This document shows, in pieces, positions 32,501 through 44,190 of a DNA stretch of 64,000 nucleotides; positions within the stretch are counted from its first letter, which is position 1, and the number at the start of each line of letters is the position of its first letter. The stretch is from positions 120,137-184,136 of the forward strand of contig WHVA01000201.1 of NCBI GenBank assembly GCA_015179125.1, given 5' to 3'. Origin of the DNA: Gautieria morchelliformis (Eukaryota > Basidiomycota > Agaricomycetes > Gomphales > Gomphaceae). Below the pieces are notes generated by a model. That model saw nothing but the letters and a program-made list of their open reading frames with translations. It had not been told where the DNA came from and did not search any database. Both the position numbers and the translations under genes were made by a program.

Positions 32501-34425
32501 GGTTGGGTGGCGATGTGGAGAGCCGGAACAGGCCTCCTTTGACAAACTCAAGGAGCTGATCACTTCTGCCCCGGTCCTGATCTTTCCTGACGACTCTCGC
32601 CCTTATCGAGTTGAGGCAGATTCTTCCGACACAGCTACCGGAGCGGTCTTGTCGCAACAGTCATCGGAAGATGGTGGCGGGTGGCATCCGATTGCCTTTT
32701 TCTCCAAAAGCCTTAGTCCGGTCGAGCGGAACTATGAGATCCACGACAAGGAGATGCTGGCAATCATCCAAGCGCTGGAGGAGTGGCGACATTTCCTTGA
32801 GGGTGCCCTATGCCCATTTGAGATCTGGACAGACCACAAGAACCTCGAGTACTTCCGCATGGCTAAGAAGTTGAACCCACGACAAGCACGGTGGTCCCTA
32901 CACCTGTCCCGGTTCGACTTCATGCTCCACCACCGCCCCGGCCGCACCATGGGCAAGCCCGATGCCCTATCTCGCCATGCGGATCATGGAAACGGAAGTG
33001 GAGACAATGCTGATAAGACACTACTCCGCCCGAGTCTCTTTGCAATCCGCGCCCTCGAAGGAGTGACTGCAGTTGGGGTGGAAGCGGAAATGCTCCGGGA
33101 CATCCGGAGGCAGTACCGGAATGGAGAGAAGGAGCAGTCGGTGGTGAAGGTGGTGGAGGAACTTCGGAAAGGGCACTCACGGTCTGTAAGAGCAGCGGAA
33201 TGGTCGGAACGTGATGGGCTGCTCCACTTCAGAGGCAAGGTCTATGTTCCAAGTGGGGCGGACCTCCACCGCCGCATCGTGTCCCAGCACCATGACACAC
33301 GGGTCACTGGGCATGCTGGCAGGTGGAAGACGCTGGAGTTAGTGGCTCGGAACTACTGGTGGCCTCAGATGTCCTGCTACATTGGACAGTACGTAAAGAC
33401 ATGTGACCTTTGTCTCCGAACCAAAGCGCAAGGACATCCGCCTGTCGGAGAACTTGTTCCGCTCCCAATTCTCGCATCCCGCTGGGACACCATCAGTGTC
33501 GACTTCATCGTTGAACTCCCAGAGTCTCATGGCTACGACGCGATCATGAACGTCATGGACTCAGTAAGCAGGGTGTCCCACTTCATTCCGATGCACACAA
33601 TGATCACAGCCCTCGGAGCGGCCCACCTGTTCCTTGCGCATGTCTGGAAGTTGCATGGGCTCCTGAAGCAAGTCATTTCCAACTGAGGTCCGCAGTTTGT
33701 CGCGGAACTGACTCGGGAACTCTACCGCCTGCTCGGCATAAAGCTGGCTACCACCACAGCATACCATCCGCAGGGAGACGGACAGACGGAATGGGTCAAT
33801 CAGGAGTTGGAGCAATATCTCCGCCTCTTTGTCAATGAGAGGCAGGATGACTGGGATGAATTACTTCCACTGGCGGAATTCCAATACAACAACCATGTAC
33901 ATTCCACCACACAACAGACTCCCTTCATGCTGGACTCCGGAAGACACCCGCGGATGGGCTTCGAGCCACGCCAGGCAGAGTCCCGACTCGAGGCAGTTAA
34001 TGAGTTCCGAGACCACATGGACTCCCACCCTTTCGGAAGCCAAGTCGGCCCTTGCAAAGGCCAAGGATGACATGGCAAGGTACTACAACCAACGCCGGGT
34101 TCCTGCCCCGGAGTACCAAGTCGGAGACAAGGTGTATCTAGATGCAAGTGACATCCGCACCACGCGCCCTTCGCAGAAGCTTGCCCACCGCTACCTTGGG
34201 CCCTTCACAGTGATGCGGAGGGTTGGACGGAATGCATACCGCCTCCGACTTCCGATGTCCATGTCCCGCCTCCACCCCGTCTTCAACGTAGTGAAGTTAC
34301 TCCCTACTCTTGAGGACCCAATTCCTGGTCGGAAGGCTCATCCGCCGCCTCCACCGGAAATTGTAGATGGGGAAGAGCACTATGTGGTGGATCATTTGAT
34401 ATCCAAGACCTTGGAACCCCAGAGC
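29537..34425 (+). pseudogene. Ty3/gypsy element 2: gag-pol, broken
   Basis: Gag begins about 29537. It is shifted several times (near 29640, 29830 and 30220) and ends with the zinc knuckle CFRCRQPGHYAREC near 30490. Protease at about 30970 has VDCGATGQFMD. RT continues through 31890, where a single-base deletion in a G run splits the frame, to YLDDSLIF near 32172. RNase H follows (VEADSSDTATGAVL, DHKNLEYF), then the H2C2 and integrase core. The second catalytic Asp of integrase is replaced: ISN then TGA at about 33684 where SDRGPQF is expected. The third motif NQELEQYL survives at about 33800. The C-terminus reaches a chromodomain-like start (EEHYVVDHLISK) and is cut by a copia fragment at about 34425. 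Confidence 0.9.
31890..33686 (+). pseudogene. Longest open segment of gypsy 2 pol (RT, RNase H, integrase start)
   Basis: This 598-codon segment holds the RT palm (YLDD near 32172), the thumb, RNase H with DSSDTATGAV and HDKEMLAI, and the integrase zinc finger (HHDTRVTGH...CDLCLRTK). It ends with the first integrase Asp in DTISVDFIVELP and a premature TGA. It marks the best preserved part of the element. It cannot supply integrase function. Confidence 0.85.
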
Positions 34426-35287
34426 GATTGCTAGGAGTTAAGATCAAACAAGATCGAGAGGCAGGCACAATACACATTTCACAACCAGCGTTCATCAAAA
34501 TGGTTGCGAAACGATTCAATATAGTGGTTGGGAAACCCACCAAGTCACCAATGGATAGCGCTGCTAAATTCCAAAAATCATCCATCAGTGACACATATAT
34601 TGACATACCATATGCCTCCCTCATAGGAAGCATCACCTACTGTGCCATCGCCACTCAACCAGACATTTATTACGCTACGAACAAGTGTGCCCAGTTCACA
34701 TCGAAACCATCACTCCAGCACTGGGAAGCAGCAAGAAGAATCGTACAATACCTTCTACAAACCCGAGACCACGGAATCCTTTTCAAACAGGAGGGTAAGG
34801 GAGTAGAAGGGTACGCACACAATCTCACCGGTTTCACGGACACAGATTTTGCAGGAGATTCAAACGACAGGAAGTCAACATCAGGGTGGATCTTTACCTT
34901 CAACGGATCACCTGTCTCATGGGCTTCCAAGAAGCAGGGGCTTGTCACCTGATCGTCAATGGAATCAGAGCTGGTTGCCGGCTCCTTCGCATCAGCTGAA
35001 GGGATCTGGTTGATACGACTTGCCAATGATTTCAAAATCAATTTCATTCCAATCCCTCTATTCACCAACAATCAATCCTTCATCGCACACTCCGAGAATG
35101 ACGTCAGTAACACTCGAACGAAGCATATCGACGTTCACTATCACTACACATGAGATCAGATTGCTAGTGGAAACATTAAGCTCCATTATATCTCCACGCT
35201 CCATAACCTCGCTGATATCTTAACGAAAGCTCTATCACCACGCAAACATGTCTCTACCCTCGATCATCTCGGCATCACACATGTTTG
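34426..35287 (+). pseudogene. Copia 3' fragment: RT end and RNase H
   Basis: The frame starts at LGVKIKQDREAGTIHISQ and runs through PYASLIGSITYCAIATQPDI, TDTDFAGDSNDRKSTSGW and SWASKKQGLVT. A TGA at 34950 interrupts it. It resumes as SSMESELVAGSFASAEGIWL, TNNQSFIAHSEN and TRTKHIDVHYHY, with another TGA at about 35151, and ends LADILTKALSPRKH. Order and motifs are those of copia RNase H. The 5' side is fused to gypsy 2. A putative 3' LTR begins at 35296. Confidence 0.87.
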
Positions 35288-35295
35288 AGGTGGTG

Positions 35296-35780
35296 TGTTG
35301 TGATAAACGCAATTATCTTCACTTCAAATCATTTATATATAAAAAGAAACTAATAAAGAAAGAAACAAAAACAAAAGAAAAATCAAAAAGAAACAGAAAT
35401 TATATTCATGACAGACGTCGGCGCAAATGACGATCACACGAATTTATGATATACTATATTACTCATAGATCGGACAATACATAGGAGTTCGAGCGTCGAC
35501 CACGTGCGGTCGATCAGGGACGGCGCGCCTATTGAGTGATGGCATCGGCCATGATGCCGACAGGCGCCAGGCCATAGGCACCGAGGGGTGCGGGCACCAA
35601 ACGCCGCAGAGAACAAAAGACTGCACAGGGGTATAGTATACTGTGGAGTGACCTGAGAAAGTCACCTGCAGTATACAATATTCAATCAGCTGCCCCACAG
35701 AAAGGGCACAGAGACAGCGGCCCCATCTCCAAGACCAGCATATATGCTGGGCAGGGTAGATTCAGATCTATTTTTTATTC
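35296..35780 (+). repeat. Probable copia 3' LTR start and flanking sequence
   Basis: GAGGTGGTG followed by TGTTGTGATAAACGC at 35296 has the polypurine-LTR arrangement expected after the RNase H fragment. The far boundary is not visible. The rest to 35780 holds no gene. Confidence 0.5.
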
Positions 35781-36365
35781 TAATACCATGACACGTCTGA
35801 CTGATTACCATCTTATCATTATGTGGACAGGGGCTTTGTATACTAGGTACAGATCTCTATTCCAAGGCCCAGACAATCCTAACACCATCCCCACCACCCC
35901 ATGACTTTATGACTATAAATTAGTCACCCCTTAGCTACAAAGTAGTTTTTCGACCCATCCATCCAATATCTTGAACACTAGTAGTTACTATCAATATAGT
36001 ATAAATAGCTAGTACAAATGTATGAACGAAATCATCCAGAATCGATTATTCTGCCTCCTGAAATTGTTGTAGTCTTGTTTGATAGCTACAGAGCTCAGAT
36101 CTTGATAGTTTATTCTAAATCTTCGTCGGGGGTCTATTATCACTGTTTACTCTATACTACTTCAAAAGCGAACGCTTTTGATTTGACTACCCCTTGGATC
36201 GACACTGTTCTTCTGTCAACACGGTCACGTGACTTCCATTCATCAGTGCTGGACGCACCTCGAAAGGCTTAGTCAGCACATAGAAGAGGGGCGAACACAG
36301 TGATTTCAATCACTAGGCAATAGATTCTACTTGTTAAAAGGCACTGGTTGACACCTTAATCCAAA
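35780..36365. repeat. Second copy of the old repeat at 4070-4585
   Basis: It aligns to 4070-4585 from GGGGCTTTGTATACT through the E-box GGTCACGTGAC to GCTTAGTCAGC with many substitutions and small indels. Non-coding; perhaps an LTR. Confidence 0.6.
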
Positions 36366-36429
36366 ACAACACCCCTTTGCTCCCACTGTCTTGGAGACAG
36401 TGGGCCTTCATGCCGTTGATTTCCCAGTA

Positions 36430-39400
36430 CCCCGAAAGGGTATGGTTCTCATGTCACAGTCACACGGGGCGCGATCGCTGCTTGCTCCGATGGTTATACA
36501 TCGGCTCGGCCGCCTTGTCAGGGATGGCCGCTGTGCAAGCTGCCATTACTTTGGCGGTCCGTTCGCTGTCCGGCGCGACCCTAATCGCGCTAGATCTGTA
36601 AGTGGTCTGGTTGTCCACTGTGTCCTCGTCCCAGTTGTAATACTGGGATGGCTCGGGCTCCCATTCATCTGCGGGAGCCTCTGCTTCTCCCTGATCCTCA
36701 TCGTTGTGAGGCTCACCCTACCCCTCTTCGTCAATTTGTGGAAGAGGGGTGTGGTCGGGATTGTCATGACGCATTTATCTCTCATACTTAGAAGCTCAGT
36801 TTCCCTATTTTTCACCCCACCTTCATGTTCGTTCCGATCACCATTGTTATGTTCGGCAACCAACTCTCGCTGTTCGCGCCAACTACTATAGCCGCGCCGT
36901 CAAAACGCACTATCGACGTCCTGAGACTGACTCGGCAGTCATCGCTGGGCCTACCACCTCCTCTACTCGACCCTCTTCCGATGGTGTCCGAATAGTTGGG
37001 TTGTCATGACCTGTGCATTTCCTGCACCGTGGTGTCCCCGTTTCCCCTTTCCCCACTCCTCCTCAGTGTTCGCTCGGCTTCACCCTCCTCCTCGGCCTCT
37101 CCTCCCCTGTGTCACCTCTGTTCGACCTCCCTTGCATCTCGCCGAACGACTATTCGCTGCTCGCATCATTTGCCAGCAGGCACACCATCAAAAACAATTG
37201 ATACCATTCACCCGGCATGATGGTCCACCATTAACCCCATCGTCTTCTTAAATCCAACCCCATTGGGAGTTCGTATCGTCAGAGTATGTTCGCAGGACAT
37301 CCCCCCCCATAGGCCGTGCTGAATCAACCCAGTAGACCAAGAGTCCGTGCAGGGTAGCATGTATACGGGTCCCAAGACATGGTTTTGTCCATAAATGCCT
37401 TCGCCACCTCTACTCTCTGTCGTTTCATGTTTTCCCCCTTCTTACATTCTATTGTATGTTTATTTCATCTATGTTGTATCATCCTATCCAACCCTGACTT
37501 GTGACGGCCTCTTTCCTATTCGCTGATACCTTACGAGCATTCGATATAAGTAGTTTACATTCGCATGTACATTCCCCAGTTCAATTATCATACGTTGTCC
37601 ATCTTGTGCAAACTTGACCTCGCTGTGATCATCGTCTTGGGCCTCTCCTTGAAAATTTCTATCTTCGACCAGCCAAGGACTTAGGCATCACTGGTGAGTT
37701 CTCATACTTTGTCTTCGTTACCTTAAGCCTTCGAACTATTTTCTGTGCTGTTGGCAAAGGGCTCCGAAGGAGCACCTTCGCCAGTGAAGGGACCGTCGAA
37801 ACTTAGACAGCCCTTCCGCGATATCTTGCACGTTACGTCGTCAAGTGCTACGAGCTGTTTCGCTACGACTGTAGACAGGGCGAGCCCCATTCGGGCAACC
37901 CCTTCGTTTTGTGAACATTCATCGGTTCACTTATTCGCCGAACGGCATACTTATTCGCACAAGTTATTCGGGCATTCGTTGTGTTCACTAATACACGATA
38001 TTAACGCCTAAAAACCAATCTTGACAGGGATCCAGGTCTGGATCCTCGTCATCACGGTGTCTTGCGGCCGCTGTCCGTAGGCCGAACTTGAGCCGTGGGT
38101 ACTCGGCTTTCCTGTGCCCTGGCTGGCCACATTCAACACATGTGACGCTGTTCGGGGCATTGCCGGGTTGATCTGGTGGTCGACCTGCTGGCTTCGGGGG
38201 GAAGCTCGGCTTCGACGAGCTTCCCGATGCCTGAGGCTGTTTAGTCTCAGGCGGCCGTCCTGCCGGGGCCAGACGGGGCGGCAGCAGAGGTTGGGACGTC
38301 CCACTCCTCTGAAAGGGGGCAGGCCTGCTCTGGCCTGCCTGCGACGCCGGCTTGCTCTGCGCAAACCATGACGCCGTGGCCGTTGCGGCCGCGTTCTCTG
38401 CTCGATGCATCCCCATCTTGTAGCGGGACGCTTCCTCGATCATGCAGGCCACTTCGAAGAGCTGCTTTTGGCATTGTAGCCCTTCTTGAGGACCTCATTG
38501 CGCAGTGTTTCGCGCAATGCGGATATGAACCGTCTCCGGAACGTGTAGTCGTCGGGCGGCTGTATCATGCGAGCCGCGTGCTTTGTGAGATCGTTCAGCA
38601 TTTCCTGAACGGTCTTTGTGCCCTGCATGACCGCGTCGAATTTATTCGACGCCTGGTGGTATGTCAGGGTGTGCAGGAACCGCTTCTCAGGCCCTGCATC
38701 ACCGTCTCTAAGGTCCAATCACAGACCTGGCGGTCGAAGTGTTTGATGTTTCGAAGAAACCATTCTTGGGCCTCGCCCGTGAGGCGAGTGCCCACATATC
38801 CAACCTGCATGTCAATGCTGGTCGGTCCCAATAGGCAGTTCATCTTGAGCCATCTCAAGATTGTTGCGACGAATACCTCAAACTCTTCGAGGTCTGACCC
38901 TCCCGCGTATGGCTTGGGATGGGCCAGCTTTACGCCGGCCTTTGCCAGCGCGGACCTTTCAGGGTCCATGTCTATGGCATCAGCCATCGCGATGCATATC
39001 ATTCATGTGATACCGTCGTATGGCTCTTGCGCATTCTCCAGCTGGTCCGGTATGCCCTGGCCCTCGGTTGGGGCCATGGATTGGTCGCGCGGCTGTGACG
39101 TTGCGCGGGCCATGTCCGTGTAGGCCCTTATCGGGACTGGGGGCGGGTATGACTCTGGTGCAGGGGCCTCTGGTGCAGGGGCCTCTGGTGCATGGGTCTC
39201 TGGCGGGGGCGCGTGACGCGTGTCCCCTGTCAGTCCAGCCTTGCGCAGGTGCAGCCTGCTATTGTAAGCTGTGGGCGCTTCTTGTGCATCCTGTACGGCG
39301 CACGTGAGCAGTTCGTCTGGTTGCCGATCAGTGTGGCCTTGTGCCACAGCGGCTGCGGCGTTATGCCCTAGCAGCTTGAGAGCCAACATGTGGCGATGCA

Positions 39401-39533
39401 CTGCGCTGGCTTCCTTTCTTTGCCAGTGCTTGGCCTCGAGCTCCAGGCTCTCCGTCGTGGTCTCAGAGTCGGGCTCTGAGACAACTTGTTCCCTGACGAT
39501 CTCTTGGATCGTCTTGCGGCTGCTCATTGGCAC
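36430..39533 (-). pseudogene. Ty3/gypsy element gag, split by a solo LTR
   Basis: The ATG at 39533 (MPMSSRKTIQEIVREQ) opens a gag N-terminus with an EAPAPEAPAPES repeat. An in-frame TGA lies at 39003-39005. The capsid part continues (GGSDLEEFEVFVATILRWL, about 38890; GEAQEWFLRNIKHF), shifts frame near 38700 and 38450, and reaches the knuckle CVECGQPGHRKAEY at about 38135. The solo LTR at 36762-38026 interrupts the frame after DPDLDP. On its other side the same frame resumes, with a TAG, as GEPHNDEDQGEAEAPADEWE and YRSSAIRVAPDS, then PMYNHRSKQRSRPV. That is the usual gag-protease linker of basidiomycete gypsy elements. The protease itself is absent. Confidence 0.83.
36762..38026 (+). repeat. 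Solo LTR (1265 bp) with perfect TSD
   Basis: TGTCATGACGC...CCAATCTTGACA, the same family as 1019-2298. It is flanked exactly by GGGAT on both sides (36757-36761 and 38027-38031). It lies in the gypsy gag. The intact duplication proves a full element once inserted here and was reduced to one LTR. Confidence 0.93.
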
Positions 39534-39614
39534 CGCCGGCTCTGCATGCAGTTCACTTCTGAATCGTACATCTTGTTCGACAGGGGCGGCTGACGGTGGC
39601 GTGCGTCATCGGTC

Positions 39615-40352
39615 TGTTGAAAGTATTGAAAAACACAATATTAACATATTAATTACAACAAACACGAGCTCACATCACAACCGACACTTCGATAATCCCT
39701 CTCTGAGCATACACATTACGGCACTTGTACCCGAGACCGCCAGACCATCCTATGCCCACTCAACCCGACCCGATCACAGTCCCCGACTCCCCCGACATCA
39801 CAAGGACACATAACACGTGTTACCATGACCTATAACACCCAAGGAGCCCTATCCAAGACCACCGAGCCCATCCCGAATCATGCACATTCCATCAGTCACG
39901 TGACCCAATCAAGGGACACGACACGTCGAGCCGACCCTGCCTATACCCAGACTATGGCCCCTATCCATCACCAAACATCTGTTTCCTCATCCTGTTTTAC
40001 GCTCCATCTCCAAGCCCAACTTATATAGCACGCGTCGACACTCCTATCGTTGTCCATGTGCCGCTCACCCCATTCCATCAGTCCCTTAGCATCACACCAC
40101 TAATCCCTTAACCGCCAAGCACCATCAATAACTAATAAATATGTAGCTCCATGTACAATTAACTAGCAGTGAAATCACACTTTGTCTCGCCCCTCACACA
40201 GTAGTAGAACTTCCAGTCGACATAATTTATAAGACACACACATTTATTGCGTGTGCAGAAATTCCTGTCAACTTCAAGCCTTACTTGATTTATCTCATAA
40301 TTGAGAGATTAAATCACATTGTCTTAAATAATATTCCTAGCACTAAACAACA
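39615..40352 (+). repeat. 5' LTR of copia element 5 (738 bp)
   Basis: It starts TGTTGAAAGT and ends CTAAACAACA, with TGTTG/CAACA inverted ends. A PBS-like sequence and a copia gag ATG follow at 40380. It was inserted into the leader of the minus-strand gypsy. No partner LTR was seen. Confidence 0.7.
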
Positions 40353-40371
40353 GATTAAGAGTCTCAGACTC
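40353..40371 (+). other. Putative primer-binding site matching the tRNA-Lys(CUU) anticodon arm
   Basis: GATTAAGAGTCTCAGACTC lies directly after the LTR. The complement of its first 13 bases is GAGACUCUUAAUC, an anticodon stem-loop with loop CUCUUAA and anticodon CUU. This parallels the internal iMet priming of the other copia elements. Confidence 0.5.
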
Positions 40372-40379
40372 TACTCACG

Positions 40380-41070
40380 ATGGCACAGGCACTCACGATG
40401 GCACAGGCACCCACGACCACCCAATCACCACCAAAACACGATGTACACAAATTCCGAGACATAAAACCGAAACTCAATAAGAATAACTGGATTTCATGGA
40501 AGAGGGAACTACTGGCAACAGCGAGGGACAGAGGGATTTACAAAACCATCATCGGTACAGACACTTACCCTACCGATGCTGACCCACGCATCACAGTTGT
40601 CGCCAGAATCGACATGATCGGCAACACCCCACTCACACAACTACAAGACCAATGGGATGACAGGAATAACGTTGTGTATAGTCAAATCCTTCTATGTATA
40701 TCACCAGAATTACAGACGGCCATCGACGAAACGGATTTATGCACCGAGGCATGGAACATACTGATTAGGAAATTCGAATCAACCGACCCAAGCAAAATCA
40801 GTATCATTAGGACAAGGTACGAGAACTATCACATGACAGAGGGACAGTCGGTCTCGGAGTATATTACTACTATGAAAGAATACAGGAATCAATTGGCAAA
40901 AATGGGCAACCCCATTGCCGACTCCACACACTGTGCCACTCTACTCAGGAACGTACCTGAATCATGGAGACCTATCGCACAAACCATACGTATGATTACT
41001 AGAGATCCAGACGAAATTGAAGAGAAATTGGAAGCCCACGAAGCTGACCTAGGAGCCGTCGAGGTGTCAT
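40380..41070 (+). pseudogene. Copia element 5 gag, 3'-truncated
   Basis: The ATG at 40380 is followed by HKFRDIKPKLNKNNWISWKR, the copia gag signature, then LLCISPELQTAIDETDLCTE and ATLLRNVPESWRPIAQTIRM, the UBN2 domain. The frame stays open to about 41205, but similarity to gag ends near 41070 (EEKLEAHEADLG), before any zinc knuckle. Beyond this is unrelated or inverted sequence. The gag half is well preserved and has no stop. It lacks protease, integrase and RT. Confidence 0.8.
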
Positions 41071-41690
41071 GGTGCTCGGCTTCTTCAGAGTCAGCTTTGC
41101 TAGGTGGTTCAGGCTCAGGTGTGGTACTTGAGGATGAGTGTGATCACCGGGGTCGGGGCCTCTGGACTATACCGCAAGGAGGACCAGGGGATGAGCTCCT
41201 GTTCTGAGAATATGAACCATGCGTGTCGTTATCAATGATGCGTGGTTCATATTCGTGGGGGCGGCAGTGAGCATGGGAAGGTCTACTTTCAGACGAGTGA
41301 GAAGTCAATGTGTGACTAGACCTAGAGTGGCTTGATCGTGAGGACTGGTGAGAACGGGTGGGAGATGGCATGCTGTGATGGGTGATGGTGGAGGTAAAGG
41401 AAGCACGAACAGATTTGTAGGAATAATAGATCGGATATATCAGAATTGATATATTTGATGACTCAGGGAGTGGGGACTCTTCGTTCGCCGAAGCAGAATA
41501 CATAGCTGCCACTCATGCAACGAAAGAAGGCCTGTGGATTCGCATGTTCATTGCCGAAATCACCCGTCCTCTCACACAGCCCATCACCATGTACTGCGAT
41601 AACCAATCAGCAATATCAGTCTCAAAGAACGACCAATACAAGGCACGCACCAAGCATATTGACGTACGATACCACTTCATCTGTGGATCT
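41071..41690. other. Scrambled joint: inverted segment, then copia RNase H fragment
   Basis: Position 41071-41425 matches no frame of the flanking gag. On the minus strand it reads a serine- and histidine-rich peptide with YEPRIIDNDTHGSYSQN, suggesting an inverted internal piece. About 41428-41477 matches 4600-4680 in reverse. From about 41475 the plus strand encodes FAEAEYIAATHATKEGLWIR, MYCDNQSAISVSKN and ARTKHIDVRYHFI, a copia RNase H. This breaks at about 41688 into a different copia family. Confidence 0.65.
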
Positions 41691-42450
41691 TACTCGAGCA
41701 TGCACGTGCAATGATATTTGCCAAGAACCTGCCAAAAATACTCTGGCCCGAGGCTGTGGCTTACGTGTGTTATATCAAAAATCGATCACCCACGCGAGCG
41801 CTTGGAGATGACGCAACGCCGTTCCAGGCACTATTCGGCAAGAAGCCGAACATAGCACGTCTAGAGGAATTCGGGATAAATTGCTGGGTTATGGTGCCGG
41901 ATCAACGTCGAGCCAAACTTGATCCAAAGGCAGAAGAACATATATTCGTCGGAGTAGCTGAACATGCAAAGGCCTGGAGGTACTACAATAAAGCCTCAAA
42001 GCACGTTCAAGTATCTAGAAACATTACATTTGACGAAAATGACAACCGACTCTACCCTATCCCAGATAACAACGATGACGACACGGCACCGCTCGAGGGG
42101 GAGCACTCACCGCGCAAGCATGTGCCGGACCCGATCACATCTACCCCACAGACGTCATCACCCCAGACAACATCCGTCCCTGATCCACCTGAACAAGCGC
42201 CAGCTCCAGAGATCCGACGAAGCGCACGTATCACTCAAAGACCGGATTACCGGAAACTGAATAATTCAGGACGCACCGAGCAGGTTTACATAACGAAAGA
42301 AATCATCACTGAACCTGAGAATTACAGAGCGGCGGTATCACGTGATGATGCGCCGATCTGGGAGAAAGCGATGGAAATTGAGATGGATCAACACAAGACA
42401 TTAGGAACATGGGAATTAACAGAACTACCACCCGGACGAGTAGCTATCAG
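41690..42450 (+). pseudogene. Fragment of the 11080 copia family: integrase end and start of RT
   Basis: It is almost identical to 12870-13630 of the intact copia, from LLEHARAMIFAKNLPKI to ELTELPPGR. Only scattered substitutions were seen, and the frame is still open. It holds none of the integrase catalytic triad except sequence after the Glu, and no RT catalytic core. It is joined to another copia RNase H on the left and family R on the right. Confidence 0.92.
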
Positions 42451-42454
42451 GGTT

Positions 42455-44190
42455 GGAGTGGCAGGTCATTCACAGCATCGCTGAAGCATGGCTACAGATG
42501 GGTCTGATAGATGAACACCATATCAAAAACAACTAAAGTTAGTAATACCACGTCGAAGCATCAGACATAGTTAACCGCCTGATTATTCTCGTCAGATTGT
42601 TCAGCATGGGCTGGAAGTGATTCGGGAGATCCTTTCGAACAATTTGACATCTAATAGCATGTAAATGGTCCTCATTGGCAATCCAACTGAGCGCCAGAAG
42701 AATGTCAATGATACCAAACCGCGACAAGCTCACGTCGTATGACGAAGATGACACATCGGTGGCATCGTTCCACATCGCCAGCCCTGTCAGTCGCCAAAGG
42801 GATTATGGTCTAAAAATTGCAAGTTCAGCGATGCTAGATAATCTCAGTAGAGACACCATCTCATCGCGGCTGTATATCAGGATATAGATAATTCGGCGTC
42901 CTGCATTAGTGGAACTGAAGTCGGCCGAGGGTGAAGACTACTGGGTTAAGACGTGGGGCACAACGACCAGGTATCCGTGATATAATCCATTCGGTTTACT
43001 GTATCAGCTGTGTGGTGATATAGAGCTGTTCCAGGTGGCCCGCCGCGACTGATGGGATCACACGGTCGCAGTTTTAACCTAGAATGATATTATTAGAATG
43101 ACGACAGCGAGAATGACTTCGGGCATGCTTTGCAGTCATCCGATCATTAGATTGGACAAAATGTGGCTGTCCTGAATCAAAATGTCTCCATTGAAACACC
43201 AGTAAGTGTAACAAGCTAATCTGGTTGGATTCAATGTCAAATATAAACATTTTTACACAGCATATTCCCATCGCATTTCGTAATGGTGCCTTGCATTGAT
43301 TTATCGGCCGGGTACTGGCTGGCGATTCTGAGCGAGTAGAGGTTTCGTCGTGCGTGGTCACATCAGAATGTTGGCAAGGGCGAGCGCTACCAAACCAAGA
43401 GAACAGGCAACACCGAGGCCTGACTTTATAGCTAAAGTGAGCAGCATGAAACAGACACAATATATGGACGGCGCTGGGTTCCTTGGGGAGCTCGCAGGGT
43501 CAGAAATGCAGTGAGGAAATATCGGACGACAGCGACAATGTGTGAACGGGACCAGATGTCGTATCAAAATTGGAAATCGACCAGATTCGCATTGTGTGGT
43601 CGGATGTGCTACCACCAGTCACAAGAAGGTGTGGGTTCCAAGGCGCCCACGTAAGACTCTAAAATTGTTCGTGTCAGTGCGGGGGTTATGATGGCATCGT
43701 GCACCTTCACAGCCTTCTTGTGAGCAGTTTTTCCCTGCCCAACCTTCAGGTCAAATGTTTTCTTTGCTCACCAATCCATGCATCTTAAGACCCCACTCCT
43801 GTGTCCACTCGCGAGGTACAATCCATCTGGGCCCCAGGAGATACCCAGGACAGAATGTATGACTTCTCCGGGTTCGTCCTTCACGAGTGTACTGCACCCG
43901 CAACCGCACTCGCACTCGCACCGCATGATACACGCGTTACACGCGACCACGCGACGCGGGGCGGAGGCACTTGCGGTCGGTTCTGCTGGATTATGATTAT
44001 GGGTCAGTGGGAGATGGGGCGATATATGACAGGACAGACCGAGATGGACGGCGGCAAACCAACGAGCACAGCACGAGAGGACGCGACGAGACAACAATAC
44101 GAGACGATAAAACAGCAGAACAACGTCGACATTAAAATGTGGTTAGTGCTTTTGGTCCAGATTCCCTGGCCAGGATCCTGATTTGATCCT
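42455..44190 (+). repeat. Family R, copy D (most complete)
   Basis: It runs from CAGGTCATTCACAGCATC through landmarks shared with copies A-C (AGAATGTTGGCAAGGGCGAG at about 43366; ACCGCATGATACACGCG near 43919) to GGATCCTGATGGCAG. An extra block at about 43490-43890, absent from copies A and B, may be a captured gene piece. No transposase-like frame was seen. Confidence 0.72.
43690..43905 (-). pseudogene. Possible WD40-type gene fragment in family R copy D
   Basis: The minus strand reads VIHSVLGISWGPDGLYLASG, which resembles one WD40 repeat blade (SWSPDG-LASGH), followed by KKTFDLKVGQGKTAHKKAV. Neighbouring blades are not obvious. The block is missing from other copies of family R, which supports capture. 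This is a weak call. Confidence 0.35.

Noticed and set aside
40353-40371. A tRNA gene at the inverted repeat AGAGTCTCAGACTCT
   Set aside because: There is no cloverleaf around it; it is better explained as a primer-binding site.
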